A stretch of 64,000 nucleotides of DNA from Cognatundibacterium rivi (GTDB lineage: Bacteria; Pseudomonadota; Gammaproteobacteria; Burkholderiales; Burkholderiaceae_D): NCBI RefSeq assembly GCF_018139565.1, contig NZ_JAGSPK010000002.1, positions 496,001-560,000 of the forward strand, read 5' to 3'. Both the position numbers and the translations under genes were made by a program. The notes below the pieces were generated by a model. The model did not search any database. It was given only the letters and a program-made list of their open reading frames with translations, and was not told where the DNA came from. Each line of letters begins with the position of its first letter. Within the stretch, counting starts at the first letter, position 1. Of the stretch, positions 17,844 to 27,398 are shown in pieces.

Positions 17844-19064
17844 ATGTCAGAAAATTGGGCAGAACGTCAGCGCCGCACGAATCGACTCGCAAGAATAGTG
17901 GCAGAGTATATTTTTAAACAAGAGTCTATTTTATCAGAACAGATCTATGGCCTATGCAAATTGACATGGATCACAAATAGTTATAGCGGAACAAATCCTG
18001 CATACATTAAAAGTACAAAAATTCCAGCTCTATCCTCAATATTTCAAACGGATTTTTCTGAGGTTCCCATAGAAAAAGTAGCAAAAAAAATATCGTACAT
18101 TCTTGATAATGATGTTAACGAGCTTATTAATTTACCAACCGGTTTCACAAACTTTTATAAAGCCTATAGAAATAGCTCATCAGTATGGATAGACGACAAT
18201 ATAAAAACACTTCTGCCATTATTTAAAGAAGCCTTCTTGCTATCTAGTGACGAGCAAGGTCTGGCGCTGATAGATAAAGTAGGAAGGTTACCCTTGATTC
18301 CAAAAGCAAATCATGAAGATCAAGGAATGCGGCCAGAATATCTAATTACTCCTGCATTCTTTGCGCTGGACAGTCGAATTAGGTTTCCTTTAATCAATGG
18401 GAATGAGGGCGTTAAAAATCTATTATCCAAACTCAATGTAAATAATGCCCCACTTAAAGAGCAGTACATGAGCATGATTAGCCTGTATGGGACAGGTGGA
18501 ATCAATGATGCCGCAGACCTTGATCAAATTGGAAGAGATCTTCCTGATTTTGTAAATATTGGAGGAAAGAAGGCCACAAAAAAAATTTTAGAAAACAAGC
18601 CATCTTCTAACGAAACCGAACTGCCGCTAAAAGATGAGTCGGATATAGTCTCTATCCAAGAGGCCAGATCAATCACAAATAAACGTCTGCATAATATCTT
18701 GACAAATAAGATTAAACACTCGCTTTCCAACTACACGTTATTTGAGGGTTGCGACAAACATGCGATGTTTGATGTGCTAGTGAAGAACTATGACGAAGAT
18801 AAAAACGACCTCCTTATTGAGGTTAAAAGCTCTTCAGAAATCGCTCACATAAGAATGGCTATTGGACAGGTATTTGATTATTGGCTTAGAACAAATGGAG
18901 AGTCGGATCCTCATCTTGCAATACTCGTTCCGAGCCAACCTGATGAAGATATAAAAAAATTGCTTGAATGGCTTGATATTGGCGTACTTTGGTTTTCCGA
19001 TGATACGCTTGAAACTTGTTCTGAATGGCTTGAAGGTCTTGTCGAAGCTAGCACAACAGCTTAA
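17844..19064 (+). CDS. Putative PD-(D/E)XK nuclease-fold protein, AT-rich orphan
   Basis: A 406-residue protein of unknown function in clearly AT-rich DNA. The C-terminal 110 residues look like a PD-(D/E)XK nuclease: Asp310 in FDVLVKN, then LLIEVKSS (Glu326-x-Lys328) and the QxxxY-type motif AIGQVFDYW (Gln342, Tyr346). Residues 1-130 are helical and basic. A middle part (about 160-200) contains RPEYLITPAFFALDSR and FPLINGNEGV and may be a separate domain; residues 240-280 are a polar linker. AAAAAGG upstream serves as ribosome binding site. No methylase or helicase gene is adjacent, so if it is a restriction or defence effector it acts alone or with the 72-residue neighbour. The function is inference; the motif residues are seen. 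Confidence 0.7.
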   Translation: MSENWAERQRRTNRLARIVAEYIFKQESILSEQIYGLCKLTWITNSYSGTNPAYIKSTKIPALSSIFQTDFSEVPIEKVAKKISYILDNDVNELINLPTGFTNFYKAYRNSSSVWIDDNIKTLLPLFKEAFLLSSDEQGLALIDKVGRLPLIPKANHEDQGMRPEYLITPAFFALDSRIRFPLINGNEGVKNLLSKLNVNNAPLKEQYMSMISLYGTGGINDAADLDQIGRDLPDFVNIGGKKATKKILENKPSSNETELPLKDESDIVSIQEARSITNKRLHNILTNKIKHSLSNYTLFEGCDKHAMFDVLVKNYDEDKNDLLIEVKSSSEIAHIRMAIGQVFDYWLRTNGESDPHLAILVPSQPDEDIKKLLEWLDIGVLWFSDDTLETCSEWLEGLVEASTTA

Positions 19065-19137
19065 GTATTCCAGAGCCAATGGCTTTCAGCTGTTGGCACA
19101 TTCAGATATTTCCGCTCCAATGTAGTTTTTCTTAACC

Positions 19138-21558
19138 TCACCGCCCCTCAATCAACACCTCATACCACACCGTTGACTTATTCAACGTGATCTGAAAACC
19201 GCCAGCAACACGGCTGATGTCGTTTGCCGCAATCGCGCTCAGGCGCTGGCCCTGGCCGTCGAGTGGGTAAACCTGAATTTTATGTGCTTTGGTTGGATAG
19301 AAAATGGTCGCTGCAACCCGTTCCTGCCAGACCGGGCCGATGGCGTCGCGCGGGCCTGAGGGTTTGCCTGCATTGCGGCTGTCCGGCTCAAGCGTCCACC
19401 ATTGATGATCACCGGCATACGGCACCAGTTTCTTGGGGCGGGTAGGAATTTCATCGGGCTGGCTGCCCATCGTTGCGCCGCTCAGGCTCAGCAAGACACG
19501 GCGCGATACACTTAAAGGCTTGCCGTCTCTGCTCATCGCCAGCATCACACCAAACCGCCGCGTGTTTTTGGCAAAAACGGGCGACATCCATTGTTCTGCA
19601 ACTGCTTTATCCGCTGTGCTAAACCCGGCAAACAGGCCGCTGTATGGTGTCGTGACGCGCAAATTCGGGTCGTCAGTGTGAAACTGCAAAGCGCCACCAG
19701 CGGCAGACCAGACTGCGGAAGTGTCCGTGGTTGATGCCGTGGTTTCTGCTTTCGGCTGCGAGGTTTGTTCATTGTTACCTGCCGCATCGCTGACGGCAAT
19801 GCGCTTGAAAAAAGCGTCTTTGATATCGATGTTACGTTTGCTTTTCAAATAATCGGTATACGCCGCAGACGAGACACCATCGCCCAGCGCACCAAACAGT
19901 TGCCGCTGTTCTGCGCTGATGGGAATGCGTAACTGTTCACGCAAAACCGGAATCTGAAAATAGCGGAACATGGCGGCAGACATGCCCACTGTGGCGAGTT
20001 GCCCGCTCTGCCCGCTGAGGCCAAAGCTATCCGGCAAGGCTTGCCAGCTATTGCCATCGACATAATGGAAGAAAAATAATCCGTCCCAATCCTGCGCACT
20101 GGCGATCGCGGTCATGACGGGAATAATTTCTGCGCTTTGGCGATTCGGATACGCCTGATTAAATTCACTGACGACAAATGGTTTTCTGGCGTCACGATAA
20201 AACGCCCTTTTCAACAAGGGCTCCCAACCTTCACGCATGGCAGAGTGATCGCGGATGCGCCAGTCGTTTCTGTCCCAGGCCTGATGCGGAAAATCGTAAT
20301 GATCAACATAAAAATGCTCGTCGACGTAATCCATTTCCTGCTGAGCATCGGTATTGAGCAAGCCGCCAAAGTACACTTGCGTACCGGTCAGCGGCAGATT
20401 CGGGCCTACTTCTGCGCGTATTGCTTTGCGCATGGTCGCCAGATATTGTTTGTCCATCTCGACCAGAAAGCGGGTGAAATCGAGGACACGACGACCGGCA
20501 CCCTGCTCATGAATTTCATACTCTTGTTCAAAGAACGCAGACGAAGACCAGCCTAATTTGCTGGCAACACGCTGCAAAAAATATTTAAACCGCGCAAACC
20601 AGCCTTCGCCATGCGCCAGAACACGCGCCTCATCGCTTTTGACGAGTAAGGCGCCTTGTTTGGTAAGACCGCAACTGCGCCAGAGTTCGCATGCCTGCTT
20701 CAGACTGCCATGCTGGCGCGTAATCCAGTGCTGCCATTGCTGCTGCAACAAACGTTCGTATTCGCCGGAGAGTCCATCAAGTTCTTTGCGTTGCCACGCG
20801 CCTGCCAGCGAGGATTCATTATTAATTTCTATCATCGCCAGCGCAGGGTCATCATTGAGCTGCAAACGCCGGATCAGTTGTTGCACATATTCGACTTGCA
20901 GCGCAATCATGCGCGGCTCGAATACATGCAGCGGGTGGCTCGCGTACGGCATGGTTTCACCTGGCAACATCGGTGTCAGCCGGTCAACCGCATAGCGAAA
21001 GGTGTAGCCGACATGCAGATTCAGATTAACGTAAATACCTTCTTGCCTGAACGCTTCGATCAGTGTGTGCAAGCGCTGCAAAGCAACCGGATTAAAGCTG
21101 GGAAATGCGCCGCTGTTTAATATGCCCTGCGGCTGTACGTCGCTGTCGCTCAGCACAGAATCGAGATGATGTAATCTGACTGCATTAAAACCCAGACGCC
21201 GCAAACGCCGCGCGATTTTTGGGGCGTCTTCTTCTGGCGGGAAATTCGCTGCACCGCTGAGGCTGATACCGAACAGGCGTATGCGCTGATCATCTGCGGT
21301 ATTGATTTTGTTGTCGGCACCGATACGATAAAAGTGCGCCTGTTTCACAAACAAACGATCACTGTGCGTCAGCGGATTATTCATTGCGCTGAAATCCGTC
21401 ACCGCAGAGAGCTGATCTTCATTCACGCTGAACGGAAACCATTCTGTATCTGCGGCAAAGACAGGTCTTGCAAAGACGGAACAGGCGGCGGACATCAGCA
21501 TTAACTGAAAAATCAATGAGCGCCAGGCGTGTTTGGACAAATGCAGAAAATAGTTCAT
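19138..21558 (-). CDS. Secreted clan-A glycoside hydrolase (cellulase-like)
   Basis: About 806 residues from MNYFLHLSKHAW; the frame is open 25 codons further upstream, but the chosen start gives a proper signal peptide cut after RPVFA. A (beta/alpha)8 hydrolase domain follows with GFNAVRLHHLDS, YVNLNLHVGY, the acid/base motif EINNES (Glu248 from this start) and the nucleophile motif FVVSEFNQAY (Glu465). The C-terminal 300 residues are beta-rich and resemble a carbohydrate-binding or accessory domain. It probably cuts or trims the exopolysaccharide made by the neighbouring genes. The exact GH family (GH5-like) is not certain. It diverges from the ligase/polymerase gene at 21627. Confidence 0.82.
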   Translation of the reverse strand: MNYFLHLSKHAWRSLIFQLMLMSAACSVFARPVFAADTEWFPFSVNEDQLSAVTDFSAMNNPLTHSDRLFVKQAHFYRIGADNKINTADDQRIRLFGISLSGAANFPPEEDAPKIARRLRRLGFNAVRLHHLDSVLSDSDVQPQGILNSGAFPSFNPVALQRLHTLIEAFRQEGIYVNLNLHVGYTFRYAVDRLTPMLPGETMPYASHPLHVFEPRMIALQVEYVQQLIRRLQLNDDPALAMIEINNESSLAGAWQRKELDGLSGEYERLLQQQWQHWITRQHGSLKQACELWRSCGLTKQGALLVKSDEARVLAHGEGWFARFKYFLQRVASKLGWSSSAFFEQEYEIHEQGAGRRVLDFTRFLVEMDKQYLATMRKAIRAEVGPNLPLTGTQVYFGGLLNTDAQQEMDYVDEHFYVDHYDFPHQAWDRNDWRIRDHSAMREGWEPLLKRAFYRDARKPFVVSEFNQAYPNRQSAEIIPVMTAIASAQDWDGLFFFHYVDGNSWQALPDSFGLSGQSGQLATVGMSAAMFRYFQIPVLREQLRIPISAEQRQLFGALGDGVSSAAYTDYLKSKRNIDIKDAFFKRIAVSDAAGNNEQTSQPKAETTASTTDTSAVWSAAGGALQFHTDDPNLRVTTPYSGLFAGFSTADKAVAEQWMSPVFAKNTRRFGVMLAMSRDGKPLSVSRRVLLSLSGATMGSQPDEIPTRPKKLVPYAGDHQWWTLEPDSRNAGKPSGPRDAIGPVWQERVAATIFYPTKAHKIQVYPLDGQGQRLSAIAANDISRVAGGFQITLNKSTVWYEVLIEGR

Positions 21559-21626
21559 GAAATAAATCGCGACAACAGAGCAAGACATTAGAATATCGCA
21601 CAAACAAATGACAAAGATATGAGTCA

Positions 21627-22982
21627 ATGACAATTCCGCCGGTTTCAGAACAATTTAATCCTATGCAAGACTATGAAATCCTGCTCATGCGGGCCATGGT
21701 GGTCTTATTTGCGGTCTTTTCTTTGCTGCCTTACGGTATTTCCTGGGATTATGCTGGTACATCTGCATTGACGATGGAAGGGTCGCTGACCACGAAATTA
21801 GAATGGGGCAGTCTGTTTCTGGTTGCACTGTTCGTTTTATCAAAACATCTGCCGGAAGTGGTGAAAGACCTGCGTGCCTTGAATCCCTTTCTGGTGCTGG
21901 TGCTGATCTGGTGCGTGCTGTCCAGCATCTGGTCGCCCTTACCTGCCGTGACATTCAAACGGGCGATACAACTGTATGGCATTGTCCTGATCGGTCTCAG
22001 CATACAGCTTGCGCCACGCCCTTTGCATCTGATTGTGAACTGTTTAATTTATACCCTGATGAGCATGCTGGCGCTCTCGCTGGTGATGGCGGTGGCCGTG
22101 CCGAGTATTGGTATTGATTATGAATTGGGGGGCGCGTGGCGTGGCGCACTCTCGCAAAAAAATGAATTAGGCCAGGTTGCCGCGATGTCTATCTTGTTGT
22201 GGCAGGTAAAAGCCTGTCTGGAAAAAGTGGATTTTAAGCTGCTGTTATTCGTGATTCTGTTCAGCTTTTTTATGCTGGTCATGAGTAAGAGTTCAACCAG
22301 CATGATCATCACTTTATCGACCAGCGCTATTTTTCATTTACTGAGAAAACGCCGCTTGAGTTCTGATTACTCGATCACACGCGTGCTGCTGAGTCTGCTT
22401 TGCGTGTGTCTGGTTGCGGTCTACATTTTTTATATGCAGGAATCGCGCTTTCCGACCTGGCCGGAAATCTCTGCGCCGATCGCAGGTATTTTCGGCAAAG
22501 GCTCGGATCTGACTGGCCGCACTGATATCTGGGACTTGGTCTGGCTGGAAATTGAGCGGCACTGGGTGCTTGGGCTGGGTTATGGCGCTTTCTGGCTGGG
22601 TCCGGACAGTCTCTCGCAATTCGTGATTGATGCGCTGAACTGGATTCCCCTGCAATCGCACAACGGCTATCTCGATATATTGAATGAACAAGGGCTGACA
22701 GGACTGGCGCTCTGCATATTAACCTTGCTGGTACAGATCAGAATGCTGGTTTTGCTATCACATAAAGACAGAACACAGGCCGCATTCTGGAGCGCGATGC
22801 TGCTCGTTGTGGTGGTGACCAATTTTACGGAAAGCAGTCTGTTCCGCGGATTCGGTTTTCAGAATGTGTTTTTTATCTTTGCGCTGGTTGCCGTCACTTC
22901 GGCCACACGCAGACTGAATCAGGAGAAAGATTCCCCTGATTCAGAATCGGAATCAGCATCAAACCAGGCTTCTGTTTCTTAA
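21627..22982 (+). CDS. O-antigen ligase / exopolysaccharide polymerase (Wzy_C, ExoQ-like)
   Basis: A 451-residue protein with about ten to twelve membrane helices and the large periplasmic loop typical of the O-antigen ligase/polymerase family. The loop contains GRTDIWDLVWLEIERHW and GLGYGAFW, then SHNGYLDILNEQGLTG, the conserved His/Glu region. It joins or polymerises repeat units carried on undecaprenyl diphosphate. The N-terminus may begin at the second Met (MQDYEI). The C-terminal tail is acidic and overlaps the end of the convergent acyltransferase gene by 4 bp. Context favours a role in the exopolysaccharide locus. Confidence 0.88.
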   Translation: MTIPPVSEQFNPMQDYEILLMRAMVVLFAVFSLLPYGISWDYAGTSALTMEGSLTTKLEWGSLFLVALFVLSKHLPEVVKDLRALNPFLVLVLIWCVLSSIWSPLPAVTFKRAIQLYGIVLIGLSIQLAPRPLHLIVNCLIYTLMSMLALSLVMAVAVPSIGIDYELGGAWRGALSQKNELGQVAAMSILLWQVKACLEKVDFKLLLFVILFSFFMLVMSKSSTSMIITLSTSAIFHLLRKRRLSSDYSITRVLLSLLCVCLVAVYIFYMQESRFPTWPEISAPIAGIFGKGSDLTGRTDIWDLVWLEIERHWVLGLGYGAFWLGPDSLSQFVIDALNWIPLQSHNGYLDILNEQGLTGLALCILTLLVQIRMLVLLSHKDRTQAAFWSAMLLVVVVTNFTESSLFRGFGFQNVFFIFALVAVTSATRRLNQEKDSPDSESESASNQASVS

Positions 22983-24028
22983 TGCGTATACCGGCGTCCC
23001 AAACGTAGAAACGGCGTTTCTATCCAGCGGCACGACAAGTCAGCAAGAATAAACGAGAGCACGATCATCAACGGAAATTTCACTGCAAAACTGAGATCAG
23101 GCAGCCACATGGTAATGATGCCGAAGACCAGCCAGTGATACAGGTAAAGCGAATAACTGACGCGCCCGATGTACACAAATACCGGCATACTCAGGATGCG
23201 ACTAGCCAAGGTGGTATTCAACACCAGCGCCGGGAACAGGCACATTAAAGCGATACCCTGTATCGAATAACGAAAACTTTCGCGGAAATTTTCGTCACGG
23301 AACAACAGCGACAACAGCATTAACGCCGCACCAGTCAGCATCACTTTCTTTTGACTGAAAAATGCTAAGGCCCAGTCTGTTCTTGCAAGTAAAAACGCAA
23401 AACAGGTGCCGTACACGATCGAATCTGCGCGGGTATCGGTCGCTTTGTAAATACGGTAATGCGGCAAATTGTCGAGCCCGACGCCATAGACCAGATAGAT
23501 GCGCCAAAGCAGCACGCCGATCAGCAGAGAAATTGCGACACGATAAAACCGCTTGGGTACAGCTATCACCGCAAGAAAAAATACCGGGAAGATCATGTAG
23601 AAATGTTCTTCGACCGCCAGTGACCAGGTAATCGATAAAGGCGGCGGCAACACTTCACCACTGAAGCCAATAAAAATACCGAAATAATTCGCAAAATAAA
23701 AAAACACCGAACTCAGCTCTCTCCATGTCCAGTCAACATGAGCTAACTGCATCGTGATCAGCGATAGCGCGACAAATACTATCAATGCCGGCATCAGCCG
23801 GAAAAAGCGTCGGATATAAAACTTCTTAATGCTGATCGTACCCGACTTATCCCACTCGGCAATCATCAGGCGGGTAATGATAAAGCCGCTGATAAAGAAA
23901 AAAATCGTGACGCCTAAGCCGCCGGGAACGATGTGCCCCAGCCAGGCGTGTGACACCAGCACCAGCAAGATCGACACTGCCCGCAGGCCATCTAATGCCA
24001 ATAGTCGCTGTTGATGCGAAGAACTCAT
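22979..24028 (-). CDS. Acyltransferase family 3 (OafA/YrhL-like)
   Basis: A 349-residue integral membrane acyltransferase with about ten helices. It begins with LLALDGLRAVSILLVLVSHAWLG, containing the conserved catalytic-type His. GVTIFFFISGFIITRLM, FYIRRFFRLMPAL and WSLAVEEHFYMIFP follow; all are hallmark motifs. Members O-acetylate or O-succinylate surface sugars. Within this locus it most likely decorates the exopolysaccharide. It is 24 bp downstream of the family-2 glycosyltransferase gene and is the last gene of the minus-strand eps run. Confidence 0.93.
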   Translation of the reverse strand: MSSSHQQRLLALDGLRAVSILLVLVSHAWLGHIVPGGLGVTIFFFISGFIITRLMIAEWDKSGTISIKKFYIRRFFRLMPALIVFVALSLITMQLAHVDWTWRELSSVFFYFANYFGIFIGFSGEVLPPPLSITWSLAVEEHFYMIFPVFFLAVIAVPKRFYRVAISLLIGVLLWRIYLVYGVGLDNLPHYRIYKATDTRADSIVYGTCFAFLLARTDWALAFFSQKKVMLTGAALMLLSLLFRDENFRESFRYSIQGIALMCLFPALVLNTTLASRILSMPVFVYIGRVSYSLYLYHWLVFGIITMWLPDLSFAVKFPLMIVLSFILADLSCRWIETPFLRLGRRYTH

Positions 24029-24052
24029 AAGAAACCCGCTACTTTATTTTGT

Positions 24053-24991
24053 TTAACCACCGTAAGCCTCTGACGCCTTGCCACTGAAATGGCTGAGCTT
24101 ACCTAATTGAGAAGCTGCGATCCGTGCCCAATGAAACGCCTTCAGAGGAACGAACAGCATCAGTGCGATCACTAAAACAGAGGCGATACCCATCTGCATA
24201 AACGCACGAAAAGACAACCAGAGCGCACGCCCTGAACGCGCCGACGGCGGGCACATTGCCAACTCTGTCCGCATAAACAATTGCCCAGTGCGAAACGATC
24301 TTTGCAACAACCATCTTGCCCGTGCACGATCCACAGGGACGAATTCAAGCGCCGGTGCATCGTCACACCAGACCATGCGGCTACCGGACTCGTCGAGACG
24401 CCGGAATAACATGGAATCCTCGCCACCAGTGCGACCAAACGCCGGATCAAAGGGCCCCTCTGTACCGCCTTGTGTCTGAGTAATCTGCGCAAGCGCGGTG
24501 CGACGAACCAGCACATTGCCGCTACGGGCATCACGATGATCGATAACGGTTCCTGTCGCTAAACGACGCCGATCGAAGTAGCCACCTTTTTTTATCCACT
24601 CAGGCACACCATCCTGATATTCGGGCAACACCGGTGCAAACACGACATCTGCTGCATATTTCTTTTGCGTACTGAACAAATTCAGCAACCAATCTCGCCG
24701 GGGAATCTCGTCATCATCGATCATGCATATCCATTCGCCGCCTGCGACACGGATCGCTGCATTTCTAGCGAGGGAAATATTCGGCTGACTTAAATTTAGA
24801 ACGATCAAACGATCGTGATGCTCCGCTTTGAATTCCGCCAACACAGTCGCAGCCGACTGTTGCGGGTCATTATCGACTACGACGACCTCAATCCGGCAAT
24901 CCGGTATGTTCTGCGAAAAAACAGCGAGTAATAAGCGGCGCAATAACTGAGGGCGACGAAAAGTACAAATACAGACACTGACATCGATCAT
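24053..24991 (-). CDS. Family 2 glycosyltransferase
   Basis: A 312-residue GT-A enzyme. It begins DVSVCICTFRRPQLLRR, followed by VVVDNDP and the metal-binding region CMIDDDEIPRRDW. RTGGEDSMLFRRLDESG supplies the typical acceptor-site acidic motif. A hydrophobic stretch near the C-terminus (about 268-290) may anchor it to the membrane. It builds part of the lipid-linked repeat unit; the sugar cannot be told. It lies 21 bp downstream of epsG in the same direction. Confidence 0.92.
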   Translation of the reverse strand: MIDVSVCICTFRRPQLLRRLLLAVFSQNIPDCRIEVVVVDNDPQQSAATVLAEFKAEHHDRLIVLNLSQPNISLARNAAIRVAGGEWICMIDDDEIPRRDWLLNLFSTQKKYAADVVFAPVLPEYQDGVPEWIKKGGYFDRRRLATGTVIDHRDARSGNVLVRRTALAQITQTQGGTEGPFDPAFGRTGGEDSMLFRRLDESGSRMVWCDDAPALEFVPVDRARARWLLQRSFRTGQLFMRTELAMCPPSARSGRALWLSFRAFMQMGIASVLVIALMLFVPLKAFHWARIAASQLGKLSHFSGKASEAYGG

Positions 24992-25012
24992 CTGGTGTAT
25001 CCGTTCGTCATC

Positions 25013-25954
25013 TTAAACAGCGCGTCGGAAGAAGGGTAAGCGACGCAGAAGTGCTGCTATCCTTGCGCGCAAACCTGTGCTGTCGCCCTGCGGCGCGTAT
25101 TGGTTGTATATCGTGCCTATCACATTAACCCCTGCTGCCTGCATGTCGCTTCGGGTCTGACGTAAATCGCTTAATACCGTCAGGTCTTTCTGCGCAACCA
25201 GTAAAGCAACGCCAATCTGATGTGCGACCATCTGCGCGTCCGAACTTTCAGACGCCGCACAGGTATCAAATACAAACGCATCGAACTGGTCGTGGCATGA
25301 TTCCAGCAATTCCCGCAGTCTTGGCGCCCGCAAAATTTCGAGTGGGTTCGGTGCACGAGGGCCTGCTGGCAGAATATGCAAATTGGGCATCAGCGGAATT
25401 AAGGCGTCACTCAGCGTCAGGCGGCCGATCAAAACGGATGATAAACCGTCGCGTACCCCCAACGAAAACAATTCATGCAAATTACCGGTGCGTAAATCCG
25501 CGTCAATCAGCAGCGTTTTCCGTCCAACTTGCGACAATGCAATGGCAAGACTGGCTGCCATATAAGTCTTGCCTTCGGCGGTGCCGGGACTAATCAACGC
25601 AAATTTGATTTTTTCCAGCGCCCCATACTTCAACAGTAACTCACTACGTAAGCCGCGGATTTCTTCTGCTTCTTTGGAAAAAGGTGCGTGAAAAAAACGT
25701 AGCTTCTTATCTGCACTACCGTTATACAGATCCTTGCTGCCAACACCAAACTGCTCACCCAGAGCGGAATCAATTTCCACCTGACTCAGTAAGCCCAATG
25801 CCAGCGCAGCATCACCAAAACGCAATTTTTTTTCCCGCTGCTCGACAGATATCTGTTCAACCTGCGCTTCGGTCAGCAAGCCTTTTTGTAAAAACAATTC
25901 ACCAAGACGCCCAATTTTTGTTGCGCCCGATTGCGCCTCATTCAATTCAGGCAT
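25013..25954 (-). CDS. epsG: Chain-length tyrosine kinase, EpsG-type
   Basis: A bacterial-tyrosine-kinase-type ATPase of 313 residues from MPELNEAQSG. GAGGAAG precedes this ATG, and it overlaps the epsF stop as ATGCCTGA. Residues about 10-75 form a MshEN-like domain (GELFLQKGLLTEAQVEQ, RFGDAALALGLL), as in EpsG proteins of methanolan-type clusters. The kinase part has Walker A PGTAEGKTY, Walker A' LLIDADLR and a B-like VFDTCAA. The usual C-terminal tyrosine cluster of Wzc kinases is not seen. It acts with EpsF at the inner membrane to set polymer length. Confidence 0.9.
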   Translation of the reverse strand: MPELNEAQSGATKIGRLGELFLQKGLLTEAQVEQISVEQREKKLRFGDAALALGLLSQVEIDSALGEQFGVGSKDLYNGSADKKLRFFHAPFSKEAEEIRGLRSELLLKYGALEKIKFALISPGTAEGKTYMAASLAIALSQVGRKTLLIDADLRTGNLHELFSLGVRDGLSSVLIGRLTLSDALIPLMPNLHILPAGPRAPNPLEILRAPRLRELLESCHDQFDAFVFDTCAASESSDAQMVAHQIGVALLVAQKDLTVLSDLRQTRSDMQAAGVNVIGTIYNQYAPQGDSTGLRARIAALLRRLPFFRRAV

Positions 25955-27398
25955 GCGTCTTCCTCTCAGCAATACGACCGATATTTACGTCTTTATCCAG
26001 CAACCTTTCATGAAAGCCGACCTGCGCCATCACAGGAACATCAAATTCCCGCTCCAGATCCTCCAGACAGCGAACTTTTCTATGCATCAGCTCAAGTAAA
26101 AAAGCCAGACTCAGACCCAGCATCAGACCTGCGATCAGACCAAACACCAGATTATTTTTCAGTAAAGGCTTCGCATGTTTCTCTGGCAGCTCAGCCCATT
26201 GCATGACGGTCGCGTTCGAGATCACAACGTTACTCGTCATCAGCAATTCATCAAATTTTTGTATCGCTGCGTTATAAACTTTCTGCACGCTGTCTAATTG
26301 CCGTTGATAAGAGCTGATGACATCGCGATGTTTTTTGTTTTCAAACGTTTTTTTCTGGTAGCCCGCCAACTCCGCTTCCATCACTTTTTCTTGCTGCGCC
26401 AGCCGACTTTCCACCGTTAACTGAGACTGAAACGCCGTTGCCGATTCCTTTTCCAGCTTATCCATCAAGGCTTTTCTTTCATCCTGAATCGCGATGTAAC
26501 GGGGATGGCGTACGCCCAACGTCGTTTTAGCGTTGGCCAATTGCGTATCAAGAGAAATCAGAGCAGCCTTCAGGCCGGATATATGACCTATGCCAGCGAT
26601 TTCTGGAATATCTGAATTTAAATTGCCCTGTTTGAGTAATTTTTCCAGAGATTGACGTTTTGCCTGCGCTTCGAGCTTTTGCAACTGCGTTTCCATCAGC
26701 TTGGTACTCAAGGCTGCCATCTGACGGGATTCCAGATCGGCACGTTCATCAACATCAACGATCTGGAATTCCTGTTGATATGCGGTCAGTTTTTTTTGTA
26801 TTTCATCCATCTGACGACTTAAGGTTTCCAACTGTGCGTTGTACTGATCTTTACGCGCACGCGCCGGTGCATTCATCATTTCCAGTGATAAATCAATATA
26901 TGATTTCACCACCGCGTTCACGACTTCTTTTGCGTGCTGTGGTGTACCTGCGGAATACTGAATCCCAATGACACGACTATTTTTATGCGGTGCGACTTCG
27001 ATATTTTTAGCGATCGACTCTGCCAGCGCACGCAGGCCGCCCTGCTCGCCATAGCGGGCAATCAGACGCCGGCTGTCGGCGGAATTTTGCAGATGTAACT
27101 CGGCAATCACACGCTCCGCCACCTGCACACTTTTAATGACGTCAAACTGCGTCTGCAGATAACTTTCATCCTGCAAAGGGTGAAACTGCCGGCCACCGAT
27201 AGGATCATTGACTCTGTAATCAATAAAAATATCTGCCGTCGCGACATAAGTTTTCGGCAGCAACATACTGGTGATGCCTGCGCCAAGCACCGCAATCATC
27301 GTCACAATAAAAATCAAATAGCGACGGGCGCGCAGCATCGCACCTATTTGTGTAAATGAAAGTATTAATTCAACGGAAGGATTTTTCATCTTATTCAT
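25947..27398 (-). CDS. epsF: Chain-length determinant protein, EpsF-type
   Basis: A 483-residue polysaccharide co-polymerase. The first membrane helix is at about 25-47 (YLIFIVTMIAVLGAGITSM), followed by the Wzz domain (TYVATADIFIDYR) and a long periplasmic coiled coil (about 165-370). A GNVR-type segment comes before the second membrane helix at about 430-452. It controls length and export of the exopolysaccharide together with EpsG and EpsE. The stop codon overlaps the epsG start by 8 bp and its start touches the epsE stop, a tightly coupled operon epsE-epsF-epsG. Confidence 0.92.
   Translation of the reverse strand: MNKMKNPSVELILSFTQIGAMLRARRYLIFIVTMIAVLGAGITSMLLPKTYVATADIFIDYRVNDPIGGRQFHPLQDESYLQTQFDVIKSVQVAERVIAELHLQNSADSRRLIARYGEQGGLRALAESIAKNIEVAPHKNSRVIGIQYSAGTPQHAKEVVNAVVKSYIDLSLEMMNAPARARKDQYNAQLETLSRQMDEIQKKLTAYQQEFQIVDVDERADLESRQMAALSTKLMETQLQKLEAQAKRQSLEKLLKQGNLNSDIPEIAGIGHISGLKAALISLDTQLANAKTTLGVRHPRYIAIQDERKALMDKLEKESATAFQSQLTVESRLAQQEKVMEAELAGYQKKTFENKKHRDVISSYQRQLDSVQKVYNAAIQKFDELLMTSNVVISNATVMQWAELPEKHAKPLLKNNLVFGLIAGLMLGLSLAFLLELMHRKVRCLEDLEREFDVPVMAQVGFHERLLDKDVNIGRIAERKTHA

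Noticed and set aside
25013..25954. MshEN domain on EpsG as a novel fusion
   Set aside because: This N-terminal part is, as far as I recall, normal for EpsG of methanolan-type clusters.
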